A stretch of DNA of 43,217 nt from contig JAEUQA010000047.1 of assembly GCA_016789845.1 (NCBI GenBank), positions 1-43,217 on the forward strand, read 5' to 3'. Shown piece by piece: positions 15,409 through 29,126 of the stretch; position 1 is the stretch's first letter, and each line of letters begins with the position of its first letter. The notes under the pieces are model-generated. The model was not told where the DNA came from. It was given only the letters and a program-made list of their open reading frames with translations, and did no database searches. A program made the translations under genes and the position numbers. Origin of the DNA: Chromatiales bacterium (GTDB lineage: Bacteria; Pseudomonadota; Gammaproteobacteria; Steroidobacterales; GCA-2729495).

Positions 15409-15738
15409 CTAGGGTCGCTGAATCGGAGGTCGGATAGGGGGTGGGTTCAAGTGGCCCGACAGGGCCACAGGCTCGAGGAAGCTACCCTGCATCGCGGGTA
15501 CAGCCGCAGCAATCGCGGGTTGACCAAGGAGCCCCGGAGCAACCGCGCACGCGACCTGGCAGCAGGACTGGGCGGCATCCGTCGGGCAGCAGTCACCTTC
15601 GTCCGACGCCACGTAACTGTCGGTCCCGTGGCTGCAGGCGTGATCCTGGCCGGGATAGACGGAGGCCGTCTCCAACGGGGCAACGCCGTGGAAAACCAAG
15701 GCGAGCACAAGGACCAGTTGGGCCAGGAGCTTGGGCAT
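15409..15738 (-). CDS. Small Cys/His-rich exported protein of unknown function
   Basis: A 109-residue protein with a hydrophobic signal segment (LLAQLVLVLALVFHGVAPL). A short region with many potential metal ligands follows: HACSHGTDSYVASDEGDCC, then SCCQVAC, giving six cysteines and two histidines within about 35 residues. The C-terminal tail is Pro-rich. Small Cys-rich proteins of this look (DUF2946-like is one possibility) occur in copper and other metal clusters, so metal binding or sensing in the periplasm is plausible. It is the first minus-strand gene and diverges from the MerR gene at 15899. I see no strong ribosome site: GGAG lies 13 bases upstream of the ATG. Confidence 0.68.
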   Translation of the reverse strand: MPKLLAQLVLVLALVFHGVAPLETASVYPGQDHACSHGTDSYVASDEGDCCPTDAAQSCCQVACAVAPGLLGQPAIAAAVPAMQGSFLEPVALSGHLNPPPIRPPIQRP

Positions 15739-15898
15739 CTGTGAAGATTAGCTCCGGCGTGTCAGCGATGCCACCATTGGAAGTGGCTTGCCGTGGCAGA
15801 TCTTCGGCACGCGCGACGACCGGCCCCAGGCATGGAGCAGTGCGGCAGCAGGGCTATACTGGTCAAAGCGCTGTCGAGGCTTGCTAGAGGGCTCACTC

Positions 15899-16312
15899 AT
15901 GCGGATTGGACAACTTGCAGCCCTGGGCAGAACCATTGTCGAAACCATCCGCTACTACGAACGGATAGGCCTGATGCCGGTCCCGGATCGCAATGGTTCC
16001 GGTTACCGCCACTACCGCGAAGAGCACCTGCGACGGTTGGTCTTGATCCGTCGCTCGCGCGACCTGGGGTTTTCACTGGGCGAGATCCGTAGTTTGCTGA
16101 TGCTGGCGGATGATCCGGCCCGGTCCTGCGCGGAAGTCACTTCGCTGGCGAGGGCTCACCTCAGGGAGGTCAGGCAAAGGCTGGAAGGCCTCCGTGCGCT
16201 GGAACTAGAGCTCGAGCAACTGGCTGAATCGTGCCAGGGACGACACGTTTCTGATTGCACGATCCTCGAGAAACTGGGACGCACGGAGCAGAACCTGGAC
16301 GCCCATTGGTAG
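15899..16312 (+). CDS. MerR-family metal-responsive regulator (CadR/PbrR/MerR type)
   Basis: This is a 137-residue regulator. The MerR helix-turn-helix is seen in the first 40 residues (IGQLAALGRTIVETIRYYERIGL, then the wing with NGSGYRHY). A long dimer helix follows (about 75-108), then the metal loop. Cysteines lie at 77, 112 and 120. Cys77 is the residue found in divalent-metal sensors (MerR, ZntR, CadR, PbrR), whereas copper/silver sensors such as CueR have Ser there. AGAGGG precedes the ATG, and a TATACT -10-like box lies at 15855-15860. The regulator diverges from the Cys-rich/MerTP-like genes, and its likely target dyad is at 16326. The exact metal cannot be read. Confidence 0.9.
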   Translation: MRIGQLAALGRTIVETIRYYERIGLMPVPDRNGSGYRHYREEHLRRLVLIRRSRDLGFSLGEIRSLLMLADDPARSCAEVTSLARAHLREVRQRLEGLRALELELEQLAESCQGRHVSDCTILEKLGRTEQNLDAHW

Positions 16313-16322
16313 TTCTCCGTAC

Positions 16323-16354
16323 TTGACCCTGTAGCGGCTACGGGGTTGAAGCTC
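16323..16354 (+). promoter_or_regulatory. MerR-type promoter with CadR/PbrR-like operator for the Met-rich gene
   Basis: TTGACC (16323-16328) serves as the -35 box. It overlaps a dyad, ACCCTGTAG (16326-16334) and CTACGGGGT (16338-16346), with centre CGG and one mismatch between arms. This resembles the published CadR and PbrR operators, whose half-site is ACCCTATAG. A GAAGCT sequence sits 19 bases downstream at the -10 position. The design fits activation by the MerR regulator that ends 10 bp upstream. The -10 box is weak, as is usual for MerR-dependent promoters. Confidence 0.72.
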
Positions 16355-16396
16355 CATGGTTTAAGCACAACGCGGTAGCTAACGGAGGGTTCGGCG

Positions 16397-17248
16397 ATGA
16401 AGAAGTCCTCAATAGTCCAGGCTGTGCACGCTGTCGGGATCAGCCTGATCCTTGTCACAGGACAGGTCGAGGCGGCCCCGGCACCCGGTACAGCGACAAT
16501 CCAGCAGCTGCAAAAGGAGGTGGACGAACTGAATCGCGAACTCGACCGCCTCAAGGGTGCGACTAGTCCCGACGCCGGGAACCAGGCCATGCAACGCCAC
16601 TGGGGGATGATGCAGGATCACATGCGTTCCACGGGGCAGATGCCGGGAATGAGCGCGGGTGGCTGCGCCAACTGGCAGATGATGGACCCCAGCCTGATGG
16701 GGCCCGGCATGATGGGTCCGGGGATGATGGGCTCTGGCATGGCGGGTTGCCCGATGATGGGGCATGGCATGGGCTCCGGCATGATGGGCTCCGGCATGAT
16801 GGGCTGGGCCATGCCGCCGGGCATGACGCCCGACGTCTACCAGAAGCAGATGACTGAACACATGCAGACGATGCGCTCGCAAATGACAGCCATAGCTGCC
16901 GAGACCGATCCCACGAAGCGCCAGGCGCTGATCCGCGATCACTACAACACCATGTACCAGCACATGCAGACGATGCGCGGCATGGGCTGGATGTGGGCGC
17001 CGAACGCTGCCGCTTCGCTGCCCGATGCCGGCTCGAAGGGTGGCAAACTCGTTGCCAGTTACTGCTCCCAGTGCCATGCGCCGCCTTCGCCGGCCCTGCA
17101 TACCCGCAAGGAATGGAGCGAGGTAACGACACGCATGAGGGCGCATATCGGCGACCAGGGCAAGTCGGCAGGCACCGGCGTGAAGATACCGAGCGCGGAG
17201 GAACTGGACACCATTACGACCTATCTGGGCGAGCACGCGCGGCAGTGA
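16397..17248 (+). CDS. Exported methionine-rich protein with a cytochrome-c-type CXXCH motif
   Basis: A 283-residue protein with a signal peptide (about 1-26). Residues 35-54 form a short coiled coil (QLQKEVDELNRELDRLKG). A Met-rich region follows (about 66-145) with units of the type GPGMM and GSGMM plus HGM and Cys, which could bind soft metals such as Cu(I) or Ag(I). Residues 150-200 are Met/His-rich helices (TEHMQTMRSQ, MYQHMQTMRGM). Residues 215-283 look like a cytochrome c domain with CSQCH (223-227). CGGAGGG precedes the ATG. The MerR-type promoter at 16323 suggests metal induction. It may be a periplasmic metal sponge, or a redox protein for metal handling. The family is not recognised. 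Confidence 0.8.
   Translation: MKKSSIVQAVHAVGISLILVTGQVEAAPAPGTATIQQLQKEVDELNRELDRLKGATSPDAGNQAMQRHWGMMQDHMRSTGQMPGMSAGGCANWQMMDPSLMGPGMMGPGMMGSGMAGCPMMGHGMGSGMMGSGMMGWAMPPGMTPDVYQKQMTEHMQTMRSQMTAIAAETDPTKRQALIRDHYNTMYQHMQTMRGMGWMWAPNAAASLPDAGSKGGKLVASYCSQCHAPPSPALHTRKEWSEVTTRMRAHIGDQGKSAGTGVKIPSAEELDTITTYLGEHARQ
16690..16815 (+). repeat. Tandem-like Met/Gly coding repeat in the Met-rich gene
   Basis: Within the Met-rich gene, short imperfect copies of a glycine-methionine unit (for example GGCATGATGGG and GGGATGATGGG) recur about every 15 bases. Such repeats can change copy number by slippage and would lengthen or shorten the metal-binding segment without shifting frame. Confidence 0.55.
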
Positions 17249-17294
17249 CGCCCTGAAGCGCGCCTCGGCCCCGGCGGCAGCGTCCCGACGGTCG

Positions 17295-20755
<3,461 letters not shown>

Positions 20756-20773
20756 TCACTCCAACGGATCATG

Positions 20774-22054
20774 TCAGTGGTCGTGCGACGCGCCGGACTT
20801 CTCGATGTCGGCTTTGATGAGGTAGCTGTTGACCGCGACGTAGCGGTCGCCCGACTTCAGTCCCGCCAGGACTTCCACGTTCTCGCCATCGCTGCGGCCC
20901 AGCTCCAGGGGGCGGATCTCGTAATCGTCATCCACGTTGATGAACGCGACCTGCCAGTCCCGGAAGCTCTGCAGCGCTTCGCGGGGGATTACCAGCGGAA
21001 CCTCGGTGGTCGACACGGTCACGAGACCCTCGACGAACTGGCCCGGTGTCCACTGGCCATCCCGGTTATCGAGGATCACTCGCACCACGAGCGTGGGGTT
21101 GTTGCCCGTGCCGACCGGCGACACGAAATCGATGCGGCCCATGGCCTCCTGGGTGCCATCAGCCGCCTTTATGCTTACACTCTGGCCGGATTTCAGGCGT
21201 CCGCGATCCCGCGGAAAGGCGTTGAGTTCGGCGCGAACGCTGGAAAAGTTGGCCACCTTGAACAGGTGCTCCTCCTTCGTAGTCTCGCCGACATTGGCGT
21301 GCCTCTCGGTGATGACGCCCGCAATCGGCGTCGTGACTGCATAGGTCTGCAGGCTCTCGTTGCTCTCGACCGTCGCGAGCTGCTGGCCGGCCTGCACCGT
21401 GTCACCCACCTTGGCCCTGACGGTGCGGATGACCCCCGGAAAGCGCGCGCTGACGGCCCGGACCCTGTCGGGATCGGCAGCGATGGCGCCGAACAGCGAG
21501 ACCTGTTCCGCAATCCGGCCCGGCCCGGCCACGGCGATCTCCACGCCGGCACCCTCCGCCATGTCCCGCGCGATGGTCGTGCGGCCCTCGAAGGACTCGT
21601 AGGTCCAGGAGTGGTTACGGCCGCCTTCCAGGGCCTGGGCCTGCACCACGTAGGAGTGCGGTTCCTCGATGGAGGTGGTGCTGCGCAGGAAGTCCTCCTG
21701 GGGCGTGAAGGCGATCCGGTCCACCCGGCCGCCAAGGCGGCGGAGTTCGATACTGAGCTGCACCTGCGCCGGATCCACGGGCTTGCCGTCCCGAAGTGGG
21801 TAGATGTGCAACTCCGGCGGCACGCCGCTTTCGAACATCGTCACTTCGAGGGCAAAGTCGCCGTCTTGCAGGAGGCGCCCGCCGCGCGCGCCTTTGGCTA
21901 CCTCCTCGCCCTCGTGCTCGTGGCCGCCCGCCTGTTCCTCGTGGTCGTGGTTGCCGCCAGCCCCGGTGCCGTCGGCATCGGTTCCGGAACAGCCGGTAGC
22001 CAGCGCGAGCAATCCTGCGACAAGCAGAAGTCGTGCAGTTGACATGGTGTTCAT
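20774..22054 (-). CDS. czcB: Periplasmic adaptor (membrane fusion) subunit, CzcB type
   Basis: A 426-residue lipoprotein (lipobox LATGC, Cys at 22) that links the CzcA pump with the CzcC outer-membrane channel. After the lipid anchor is a His/Asp/Glu-rich stretch (NHDHEEQAGGHEHEGEE), and a similar ASHDH closes the protein. Both are typical metal-binding tags of CzcB proteins. The lipoyl/barrel-sandwich halves are visible (GVIRTVRAKVGDTVQAGQQL and TTPIAGVITERHANVGE), followed by a beta-barrel domain. The ATG overlaps the czcC stop (ATGA), with GGAG six bases upstream, so the first of two in-frame ATGs is preferred. Confidence 0.93.
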   Translation of the reverse strand: MNTMSTARLLLVAGLLALATGCSGTDADGTGAGGNHDHEEQAGGHEHEGEEVAKGARGGRLLQDGDFALEVTMFESGVPPELHIYPLRDGKPVDPAQVQLSIELRRLGGRVDRIAFTPQEDFLRSTTSIEEPHSYVVQAQALEGGRNHSWTYESFEGRTTIARDMAEGAGVEIAVAGPGRIAEQVSLFGAIAADPDRVRAVSARFPGVIRTVRAKVGDTVQAGQQLATVESNESLQTYAVTTPIAGVITERHANVGETTKEEHLFKVANFSSVRAELNAFPRDRGRLKSGQSVSIKAADGTQEAMGRIDFVSPVGTGNNPTLVVRVILDNRDGQWTPGQFVEGLVTVSTTEVPLVIPREALQSFRDWQVAFINVDDDYEIRPLELGRSDGENVEVLAGLKSGDRYVAVNSYLIKADIEKSGASHDH

Positions 22055-23373
22055 GGTTTCTCCAGTGCATTGGCAGCGGGCGCGTCCGCGAGCGGCTCGC
22101 CCGTCAGTCGTTCGATCTCGGCCAGCAGTTGCTGCGCGGTGGTCGCGGAGGCGATCGCCGCACCCCGCGCTTCGAGGAATGCGGCCTGGGCGTCCACCAG
22201 TTCCAGGTATCCGTAGCGCCCTCGCTCGTAGGCATATCGGGTGGCGCCCAGGGCCTTGTCGAGCTGCGGCAGCACGTCACCGCGGAGCGTGTCGGTTTCC
22301 CGGATGGCCTGCCGGAGTTGCTGGTACAGCCCGTACAGCCGGGTGCGTGCCTCGAGGCGGGCGGCGTCCCGCTCCACATCGGCCAGCGCGCGCAGCGCAT
22401 CGGCCTCGGCAATGGCGGGCTCGGCCCGCCGGCTGGCGAACAGCGGGACGGAGATGCCCATCACCAGGGCCTGGTCCTTCGTCTCCTCGAGCCGGCGTAC
22501 GCCGCCCGACACTTCCAGGTCAGGCCGGCGCAGGGTGCGTGCCAGGCGGCTCTCCGCGTCACGCAGCCGAGCGACGGTCGCGAAGCGCAGGAAATCCGGG
22601 TTGGCGTCCAGGCGGGCGGCGAGCGCCTCGAAGTCCGCCAGCGCGGGCATGCGGTACAGGTCGGCCTGCACGCGGCTGTAGTCGGGCCGGGCGCTGCCCC
22701 ATGTCGCCGAGAGCGCCTGCCGGGCTGCGCCGAGTTCCGCCTCGGCGCGCTGAACCTCGAGCAGATCGCGGCTCAGCGCGGCGCGGGAACGCAGGAGCTC
22801 GGCCTCGGGGGACTTCGCGGCACGCACCCGCAGTGCGACGTCATCCACGGTCCCGCGGGCCAGGGTTGCGCCCTCCCGGGCGAGCGCCAGCTGCTCCTGG
22901 GCGGCAGCGACGGCCACGAAGCGCCGGGTGACTTCGGCCAGCACGTCCAGCTGGGCCACCTGCCGCTCGACGGCCAGGAGTTCACGGCCCGACTGCGCGG
23001 CGGCGCCCCGCGCGTCCCTCTTCCCGCCCAACTCGATCACCTGCGACAGGGCAAACGTGCCCTCGGCGGCGTCCAGGCCGCCGAAATCGCCCGAGCCCAG
23101 CACGTTCTCGAGTTCGAAGGAGGCTTCCGTGGCCGGGCGCTGACCAGCCTGCCCGATGCGCGCGTCCTGGGCCTTCAGCGCGAAGGCGAAGCCCGCGAGG
23201 GCGGGATTGGATGCCAGGGCGCGCTCGACGGCCTGGCCCAGCGTCAGTGACGCCGCAGCCACGCCGGCGGCGTCAGCCGGCTGCGCAGTGGCAGAAGCGG
23301 CCCCGCTCAGGGCGAGTGCTACTCCGGCGATCAGCTTCCGCGCACCCGGGGTGCGCGCTCGAAACAGGAACAT
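22051..23373 (-). CDS. czcC: Outer-membrane efflux channel, CzcC type (TolC family)
   Basis: A 440-residue exported protein: the start at 23373 (MFLFRARTPG) has GGGAG before it and opens a signal peptide ending near ASATAQ, while the longer form from 23400 adds nine residues. The two halves of long alpha helices typical of outer-membrane efflux proteins are seen, with LTLGQAVERALASNPAL at the start, YERGRYGYLELVDAQAAFLEAR near the end and a GVRRLEETKDQALVMGISVPLF strand segment between. It would form the channel through which CzcA/CzcB push metal out of the cell. Translation is coupled to czcB by a four-base overlap. Confidence 0.92.
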   Translation of the reverse strand: MFLFRARTPGARKLIAGVALALSGAASATAQPADAAGVAAASLTLGQAVERALASNPALAGFAFALKAQDARIGQAGQRPATEASFELENVLGSGDFGGLDAAEGTFALSQVIELGGKRDARGAAAQSGRELLAVERQVAQLDVLAEVTRRFVAVAAAQEQLALAREGATLARGTVDDVALRVRAAKSPEAELLRSRAALSRDLLEVQRAEAELGAARQALSATWGSARPDYSRVQADLYRMPALADFEALAARLDANPDFLRFATVARLRDAESRLARTLRRPDLEVSGGVRRLEETKDQALVMGISVPLFASRRAEPAIAEADALRALADVERDAARLEARTRLYGLYQQLRQAIRETDTLRGDVLPQLDKALGATRYAYERGRYGYLELVDAQAAFLEARGAAIASATTAQQLLAEIERLTGEPLADAPAANALEKP

Positions 23374-23393
23374 GGTGGTCTCCCGGACCGTTG

Positions 23394-23411
23394 GCCGCAC
23401 CGGTGTGCGGC
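23394..23411. other. Intercistronic hairpin between the czcI-like gene and czcC
   Basis: GCCGCAC (23394-23400), loop CGGT and GTGCGGC (23405-23411) form a perfect seven-base stem in the 66-bp space between the two genes, 21 bases upstream of the czcC start. It could adjust relative expression by mRNA processing or attenuation. No T run follows. Confidence 0.45.
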
Positions 23412-23439
23412 GCGAGGACAGCGAAGAAACGCAGGGAGA

Positions 23440-23817
23440 CTAGGCCGGAGGGCCCCGGAGCGGCGGGCGGAGGAAGAGCGGCAAAACGGGAACGGGCATG
23501 CCACCGGACAGAGGCAACAGCACCCCATGCAAGGCACAGAGGAACAGGGCGAGGACCAGGATCAGCGCACTGTCGAGTCCGGGCGGCCAGACTTTCCCTA
23601 GCACCGGACTGCTGACGTCGACCGTCTGGTCTTCATGGCTGCTGCCCGCCTCGTGATGCCCATCGCCGGCTTCGGCGCCGGCGTCGGACACGTGGAGCGC
23701 AATGGGAGGAGCCGAACCGTCCAGGCAGAGGTGCAGGTGCGGCCCGCCCAGGCGCGGCAGGAGCACCGCCGTGCAGAGCAGGGCGAACAACACGATTCTT
23801 GCCCCGGGCCTGATCAT
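23440..23817 (-). CDS. Small His-rich membrane protein at the head of the czc operon (CzcI-like)
   Basis: A 125-residue protein with a hydrophobic N-terminal segment (VLFALLCTAVLLPRL) and a C-terminal hydrophobic segment (ALILVLALFLCALHGVLLPL). Between them lie metal-ligand-rich stretches: GGPHLHLCLDG and DGHHEAGSSHEDQ. It stands directly before czcC, the position of czcI in other czc operons, where the product is a small regulator or periplasmic accessory of metal export. Sequence similarity to CzcI itself is not clear from inspection, so this is an assignment by layout. Confidence 0.72.
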   Translation of the reverse strand: MIRPGARIVLFALLCTAVLLPRLGGPHLHLCLDGSAPPIALHVSDAGAEAGDGHHEAGSSHEDQTVDVSSPVLGKVWPPGLDSALILVLALFLCALHGVLLPLSGGMPVPVLPLFLRPPLRGPPA

Positions 23818-23927
23818 CGCTGGGTGAGCTTGCCGCAGTTGCGTGGGAAACAGCTCGCAGCCTAGTCCGCCCGCGGCGCGCCTGTCCAGCGCTTGCGGCC
23901 GATTGCCGCGGGCCAGCCGCCGGGCCG

Positions 23928-25766
<1,839 letters not shown>

Positions 25767-25834
25767 CGACTGGTTCCGGGCCAGATGTCCCCGGGCCGGA
25801 TATCATGGTCGTCCCACCCTGGCCCGGCATCTCC

Positions 25835-26659
25835 ATGGACGGCGTGCTGCTCCTCAAGGCTTTCATCCTCGGCATCGTCGAGGGCCTCACCGAGTTCCTG
25901 CCCATTTCCTCCACCGGCCACCTGATACTGGTGGGCGACCTGCTGGGCTTCAACGACGCGAAGGGCAAGATCTTCGGGATCGTGATCCAGACCGGCGCCA
26001 TGCTGGCGGTGGTCTGGGAGTACCGCGCCCGGTTCGGCCACGTGCTCGCCGGCCTCTTCGTGGACCGTGTCGCCCAGCGCTTCGCGGTGAACGTGGCCGT
26101 GGCCTTCATGCCGGCGGCGGTGCTCGGCCTGCTCTTCGGCAGCCGCATCAAGGAACACCTCTTCAGCCCGGTGCCGGTGGCCCTGGCCCTGATTGTCGGC
26201 GCCTTCGTCATTCTCTGGGCAGAGCGCCGTGAGCACCGGGTGCGCATCGACGACGTGGACGACATGACCTGGCGCGATGCCCTCCTCGTCGGGTTCGCCC
26301 AGTGCTTCGCCCTGATTCCCGGCACGTCCCGGTCCGGCGCGACCATCATCGGCGGCCTGCTGTTCGGCCTCTCCCGCAAGGCCGCCACCGAGTTCTCGTT
26401 CTTCCTCGCGGTACCGACCCTGGTAGCGGCCGGCGCGTACGATGCCTGGTCGAACCGGGACCTGTTTGCCGCCGATTATGTCGGCATCATTGCCGTGGGC
26501 CTCGTGACGTCCTTCATTTCGGCCTTCCTGTGCATCCGCTGGCTGCTGCGCTTCATCGTGTCCCACGACTTCACGGTCTTCGCCTGGTACCGCATCGTGT
26601 TCGGCCTGCTGGTGCTGGTCACCGCGTACACCGGCCTGGTGAGCTGGACCGCGGGCTAG
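25835..26659 (+). CDS. uppP: Undecaprenyl-diphosphatase (UppP/BacA)
   Basis: A 274-residue multi-pass membrane enzyme that hydrolyses undecaprenyl diphosphate to the monophosphate, recycling the lipid carrier of cell-wall synthesis. The two family motifs are present: [20 protein letters not shown] near the N-terminus (the [10 protein letters not shown] catalytic glutamate and histidine) and [13 protein letters not shown] with the conserved Arg-Ser near residue 165. The start at 25835 ([10 protein letters not shown]) matches the usual N-terminus better than the in-frame ATG at 25748. Its stop overlaps the phosphoketolase stop on the other strand. Confidence 0.95.
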   Translation: MDGVLLLKAFILGIVEGLTEFLPISSTGHLILVGDLLGFNDAKGKIFGIVIQTGAMLAVVWEYRARFGHVLAGLFVDRVAQRFAVNVAVAFMPAAVLGLLFGSRIKEHLFSPVPVALALIVGAFVILWAERREHRVRIDDVDDMTWRDALLVGFAQCFALIPGTSRSGATIIGGLLFGLSRKAATEFSFFLAVPTLVAAGAYDAWSNRDLFAADYVGIIAVGLVTSFISAFLCIRWLLRFIVSHDFTVFAWYRIVFGLLVLVTAYTGLVSWTAG

Positions 26660-29076
26660 GCCTGGTAAGGCCAGACCCAGTTGGTGATCTCCGGGCGGTC
26701 GGTGCCGTGGGTGCGCGCGTAGTTCAGGTGGTCGATGATCGCGTTCTTCATCTCCTCCTTGAGGTGCGCGGCACGGGTGGCCAGGCCGGGAACCCGGTCG
26801 ATAACGTCCATCACCAGGTTGAAGCGGTCGATCTGGTTGATGATCGCGAGCTCCAGCGGCGTGTTGATGTTGCCCTTCTCCTTGTAGCCCCGGACGTGGA
26901 TGTTCTCGTGGTTGGTGAAGCGGTAGGCCAGCTTGTGGATCAGCCAGGGATAGCCGTGGAAGTTGAAGATCACCGGCTTGCTGGTGGTGAACAGGCTGTC
27001 GAACTCCCGGGGCGTGAGGCCGTGGGGGTGCTCCGTGTCCGGCTGCATCCTGTAGAGGTCCACCACATTGACGAAGCGCACCTTCAGGTCCGGCAGCTTC
27101 TCCCGCAGGATAGCCGCGGCCGCCAGCGCTTCCAGCGTGGGCACGTCGCCGCAGGAGGCCAGCACCACGTCCGGCTCCACCCCCTCGTCGTTGCTGGCCC
27201 GGCGCCAGATGCCGATGCCCTTGGCACAGTGGACGATGGCCTCGTCGATGGTCGAGAACTGCATGTGCTTCTGCTTGTCGGCAACGATCACGTTGATGCA
27301 GTCGGTCGAGCGCAGGCAGCGGTCGGCGATCACCAGCAGGCAGTTGGCGTCAGGCGGCAGGTAGATGCGGGTGACCGTCGGGCTCTTGTTGGTCACCACG
27401 TCGATGAAGCCCGGGTCCTGGTGCGAGAAGCCGTTGTGGTCCTGGCGCCAGACCGTGGAGGACAGCAGGATGTTCTGGGAGGCCACCGGGGCGCGCCAGG
27501 ACACATGGTTCTTGCAGGTGTCCAGCCACTTGGCGTGCTGGTTGAACATGGAGTCGATGACGTGGGCGAAGGCCTCGTAGGTGTGGAAGAAGCCGTGCCG
27601 GCCCGTGAGCAGGTAGCCCTCGAGCCAGCCGAGCAGCGTGTGCTCGGACAGCATCTCCATCACGCGGCCGTCCCGCGCGAGTTCGCCGCCGTCGGCGTCC
27701 TCCGGCAGCAGGTCGGCCATCCAGGCCTTCTTCGAGACCTCGTAGATCGCATCCAGGCGGTTCGACGCCGTCTCGTCGGGCCCGAAGACGCGGAAGTTGG
27801 TCATGTTGTTGCGCATGACGTCGCGGAGGAACTCGCCGAGCGGCCGGGTGTTGTCGTGGCGGGTGACGCCGGCGACGGGCACCTTGACCGCGTAATCGCG
27901 GAAGTCCGGGAGCCGGAGGTCCTTGCGCAGGAGGCCGCCATTGGCGTGCAGGTTGGCGCTCATGCGCCGCGTGCCCCGCGGGGCGAGTTCGCGCAGCTCC
28001 GGCACGAGGCGTCCGCTCTCGTCGAAGAGTTCGCGCGGCTTGTAGCTCTTCAGCCAGTCCTCCAGCAGCTTGAGGCTCTTCGGGTTCTCCCGCACGTCCG
28101 AGAACGGCACCTGGTGTGACCGCCAGGAGCCCTCGGCCTTGTGGCCCTTGACCGTCTTCGGCCCCGTCCACCCCTTGGGGGAGCGGAGCACGATCATGGG
28201 CCAGCGGGGCCGCTCGATGCCCCGGCCGGTGCGCGCCCTGCGCTGGATGGCCTTGATCTTCGCCACCACCTCGTCCAGCGTGGCGGCCATCTTCTGGTGC
28301 ATCTCCGCCGGGTCGGATCCCTCGACGAAATAGGGGGTGTAGCCGTAGCCGGCGAACAGCGCCTGGAGTTCTTCCCGGCTGATGCGGGCGAGAATGGTCG
28401 GGTTGGCGATCTTGTAGCCGTTGAGGTTGAGGATGGGGAGCACGGCCCCGTCCCGGGCCGGGTTCAGGAACTTGTTGGAGTGCCAGGCCGTGGCGAGCGG
28501 CCCGGTCTCCGCCTCGCCATCGCCAATCACGCAGGCAACGATCAGGTCCGGGTTGTCGAAGGCCGCGCCGTAGGCGTGGGCCAGGCTGTAGCCGAGCTCG
28601 CCGCCCTCGTGGATCGAGCCCGGGGTTTCCGGGGTCACGTGGCTGCCGATCTGGCCGGGGAAGGAGAACTGCTTGCAGAACTTCTGCAATCCCGCGAGGT
28701 CCTCGCTGCACTCCGGGTAGACCTCCGCGTAGGTGCCCTCCAGGTAAGCGGGTCCCAGCACGCCCGGCGCCCCGTGGCCGGGACCGGCCACGAAGATGAC
28801 GTCCAGGTCGTCGCGCCGGATCACCCGGTTGAGGTGGGTCCAGACGAAGGACAGCGCGGGGCTTGCGCCCCAGTGGCCGAGCAGCCGGTGCTTGACGTGC
28901 CCGATCGTCAGCGGCTTGCGCAGCAGCGGGTTGTCCCGCAGGTAGATCATGCCCACCGCGAGGTAGTTGCAGGCGCTCCACCAGGCGTGCAGCCGGGAGA
29001 GTTCGGTGGGGCTCAGGGGGCCCGTGGGCACTCGCCCGGTGGCACGCCGGGTCTTGCGCGCAGGTTTTCTTGCCAT
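26656..29076 (-). CDS. xfp: Phosphoketolase (xylulose-5-phosphate/fructose-6-phosphate)
   Basis: An 806-residue thiamine-diphosphate enzyme that splits xylulose-5-phosphate (and often fructose-6-phosphate) with phosphate to acetyl phosphate and an aldose phosphate. Recognisable parts are [37 protein letters not shown], the TPP-binding [20 protein letters not shown], the [13 protein letters not shown] segment and the C-terminal part with [13 protein letters not shown] and [17 protein letters not shown]. Length and motifs are canonical. The usual partner, acetate kinase, is not beside it, so the fate of acetyl phosphate cannot be told here. The basic N-terminal extension ([15 protein letters not shown]) is short. 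Confidence 0.95.
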   Translation of the reverse strand: MARKPARKTRRATGRVPTGPLSPTELSRLHAWWSACNYLAVGMIYLRDNPLLRKPLTIGHVKHRLLGHWGASPALSFVWTHLNRVIRRDDLDVIFVAGPGHGAPGVLGPAYLEGTYAEVYPECSEDLAGLQKFCKQFSFPGQIGSHVTPETPGSIHEGGELGYSLAHAYGAAFDNPDLIVACVIGDGEAETGPLATAWHSNKFLNPARDGAVLPILNLNGYKIANPTILARISREELQALFAGYGYTPYFVEGSDPAEMHQKMAATLDEVVAKIKAIQRRARTGRGIERPRWPMIVLRSPKGWTGPKTVKGHKAEGSWRSHQVPFSDVRENPKSLKLLEDWLKSYKPRELFDESGRLVPELRELAPRGTRRMSANLHANGGLLRKDLRLPDFRDYAVKVPVAGVTRHDNTRPLGEFLRDVMRNNMTNFRVFGPDETASNRLDAIYEVSKKAWMADLLPEDADGGELARDGRVMEMLSEHTLLGWLEGYLLTGRHGFFHTYEAFAHVIDSMFNQHAKWLDTCKNHVSWRAPVASQNILLSSTVWRQDHNGFSHQDPGFIDVVTNKSPTVTRIYLPPDANCLLVIADRCLRSTDCINVIVADKQKHMQFSTIDEAIVHCAKGIGIWRRASNDEGVEPDVVLASCGDVPTLEALAAAAILREKLPDLKVRFVNVVDLYRMQPDTEHPHGLTPREFDSLFTTSKPVIFNFHGYPWLIHKLAYRFTNHENIHVRGYKEKGNINTPLELAIINQIDRFNLVMDVIDRVPGLATRAAHLKEEMKNAIIDHLNYARTHGTDRPEITNWVWPYQA

Positions 29077-29126
29077 GCAGATTCTCCGTCTCGCGCCGAT
29101 TGGCCCACGCTAGCGTGAGTGGCCGC

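Noticed and set aside
15770..15787. GCCAC...GTGGC inverted repeat between the Cys-rich gene and merR as a MerR operator
   Set aside because: The arms are only five bases and do not match the dyad at 16326. No suitably spaced -35 and -10 boxes were found.
29106..29117. Palindrome CACGCTAGCGTG between the phosphoketolase and methyltransferase genes
   Set aside because: It is only 12 bp and has no T run or second copy. It could be a weak terminator or a chance palindrome, so no function is claimed.
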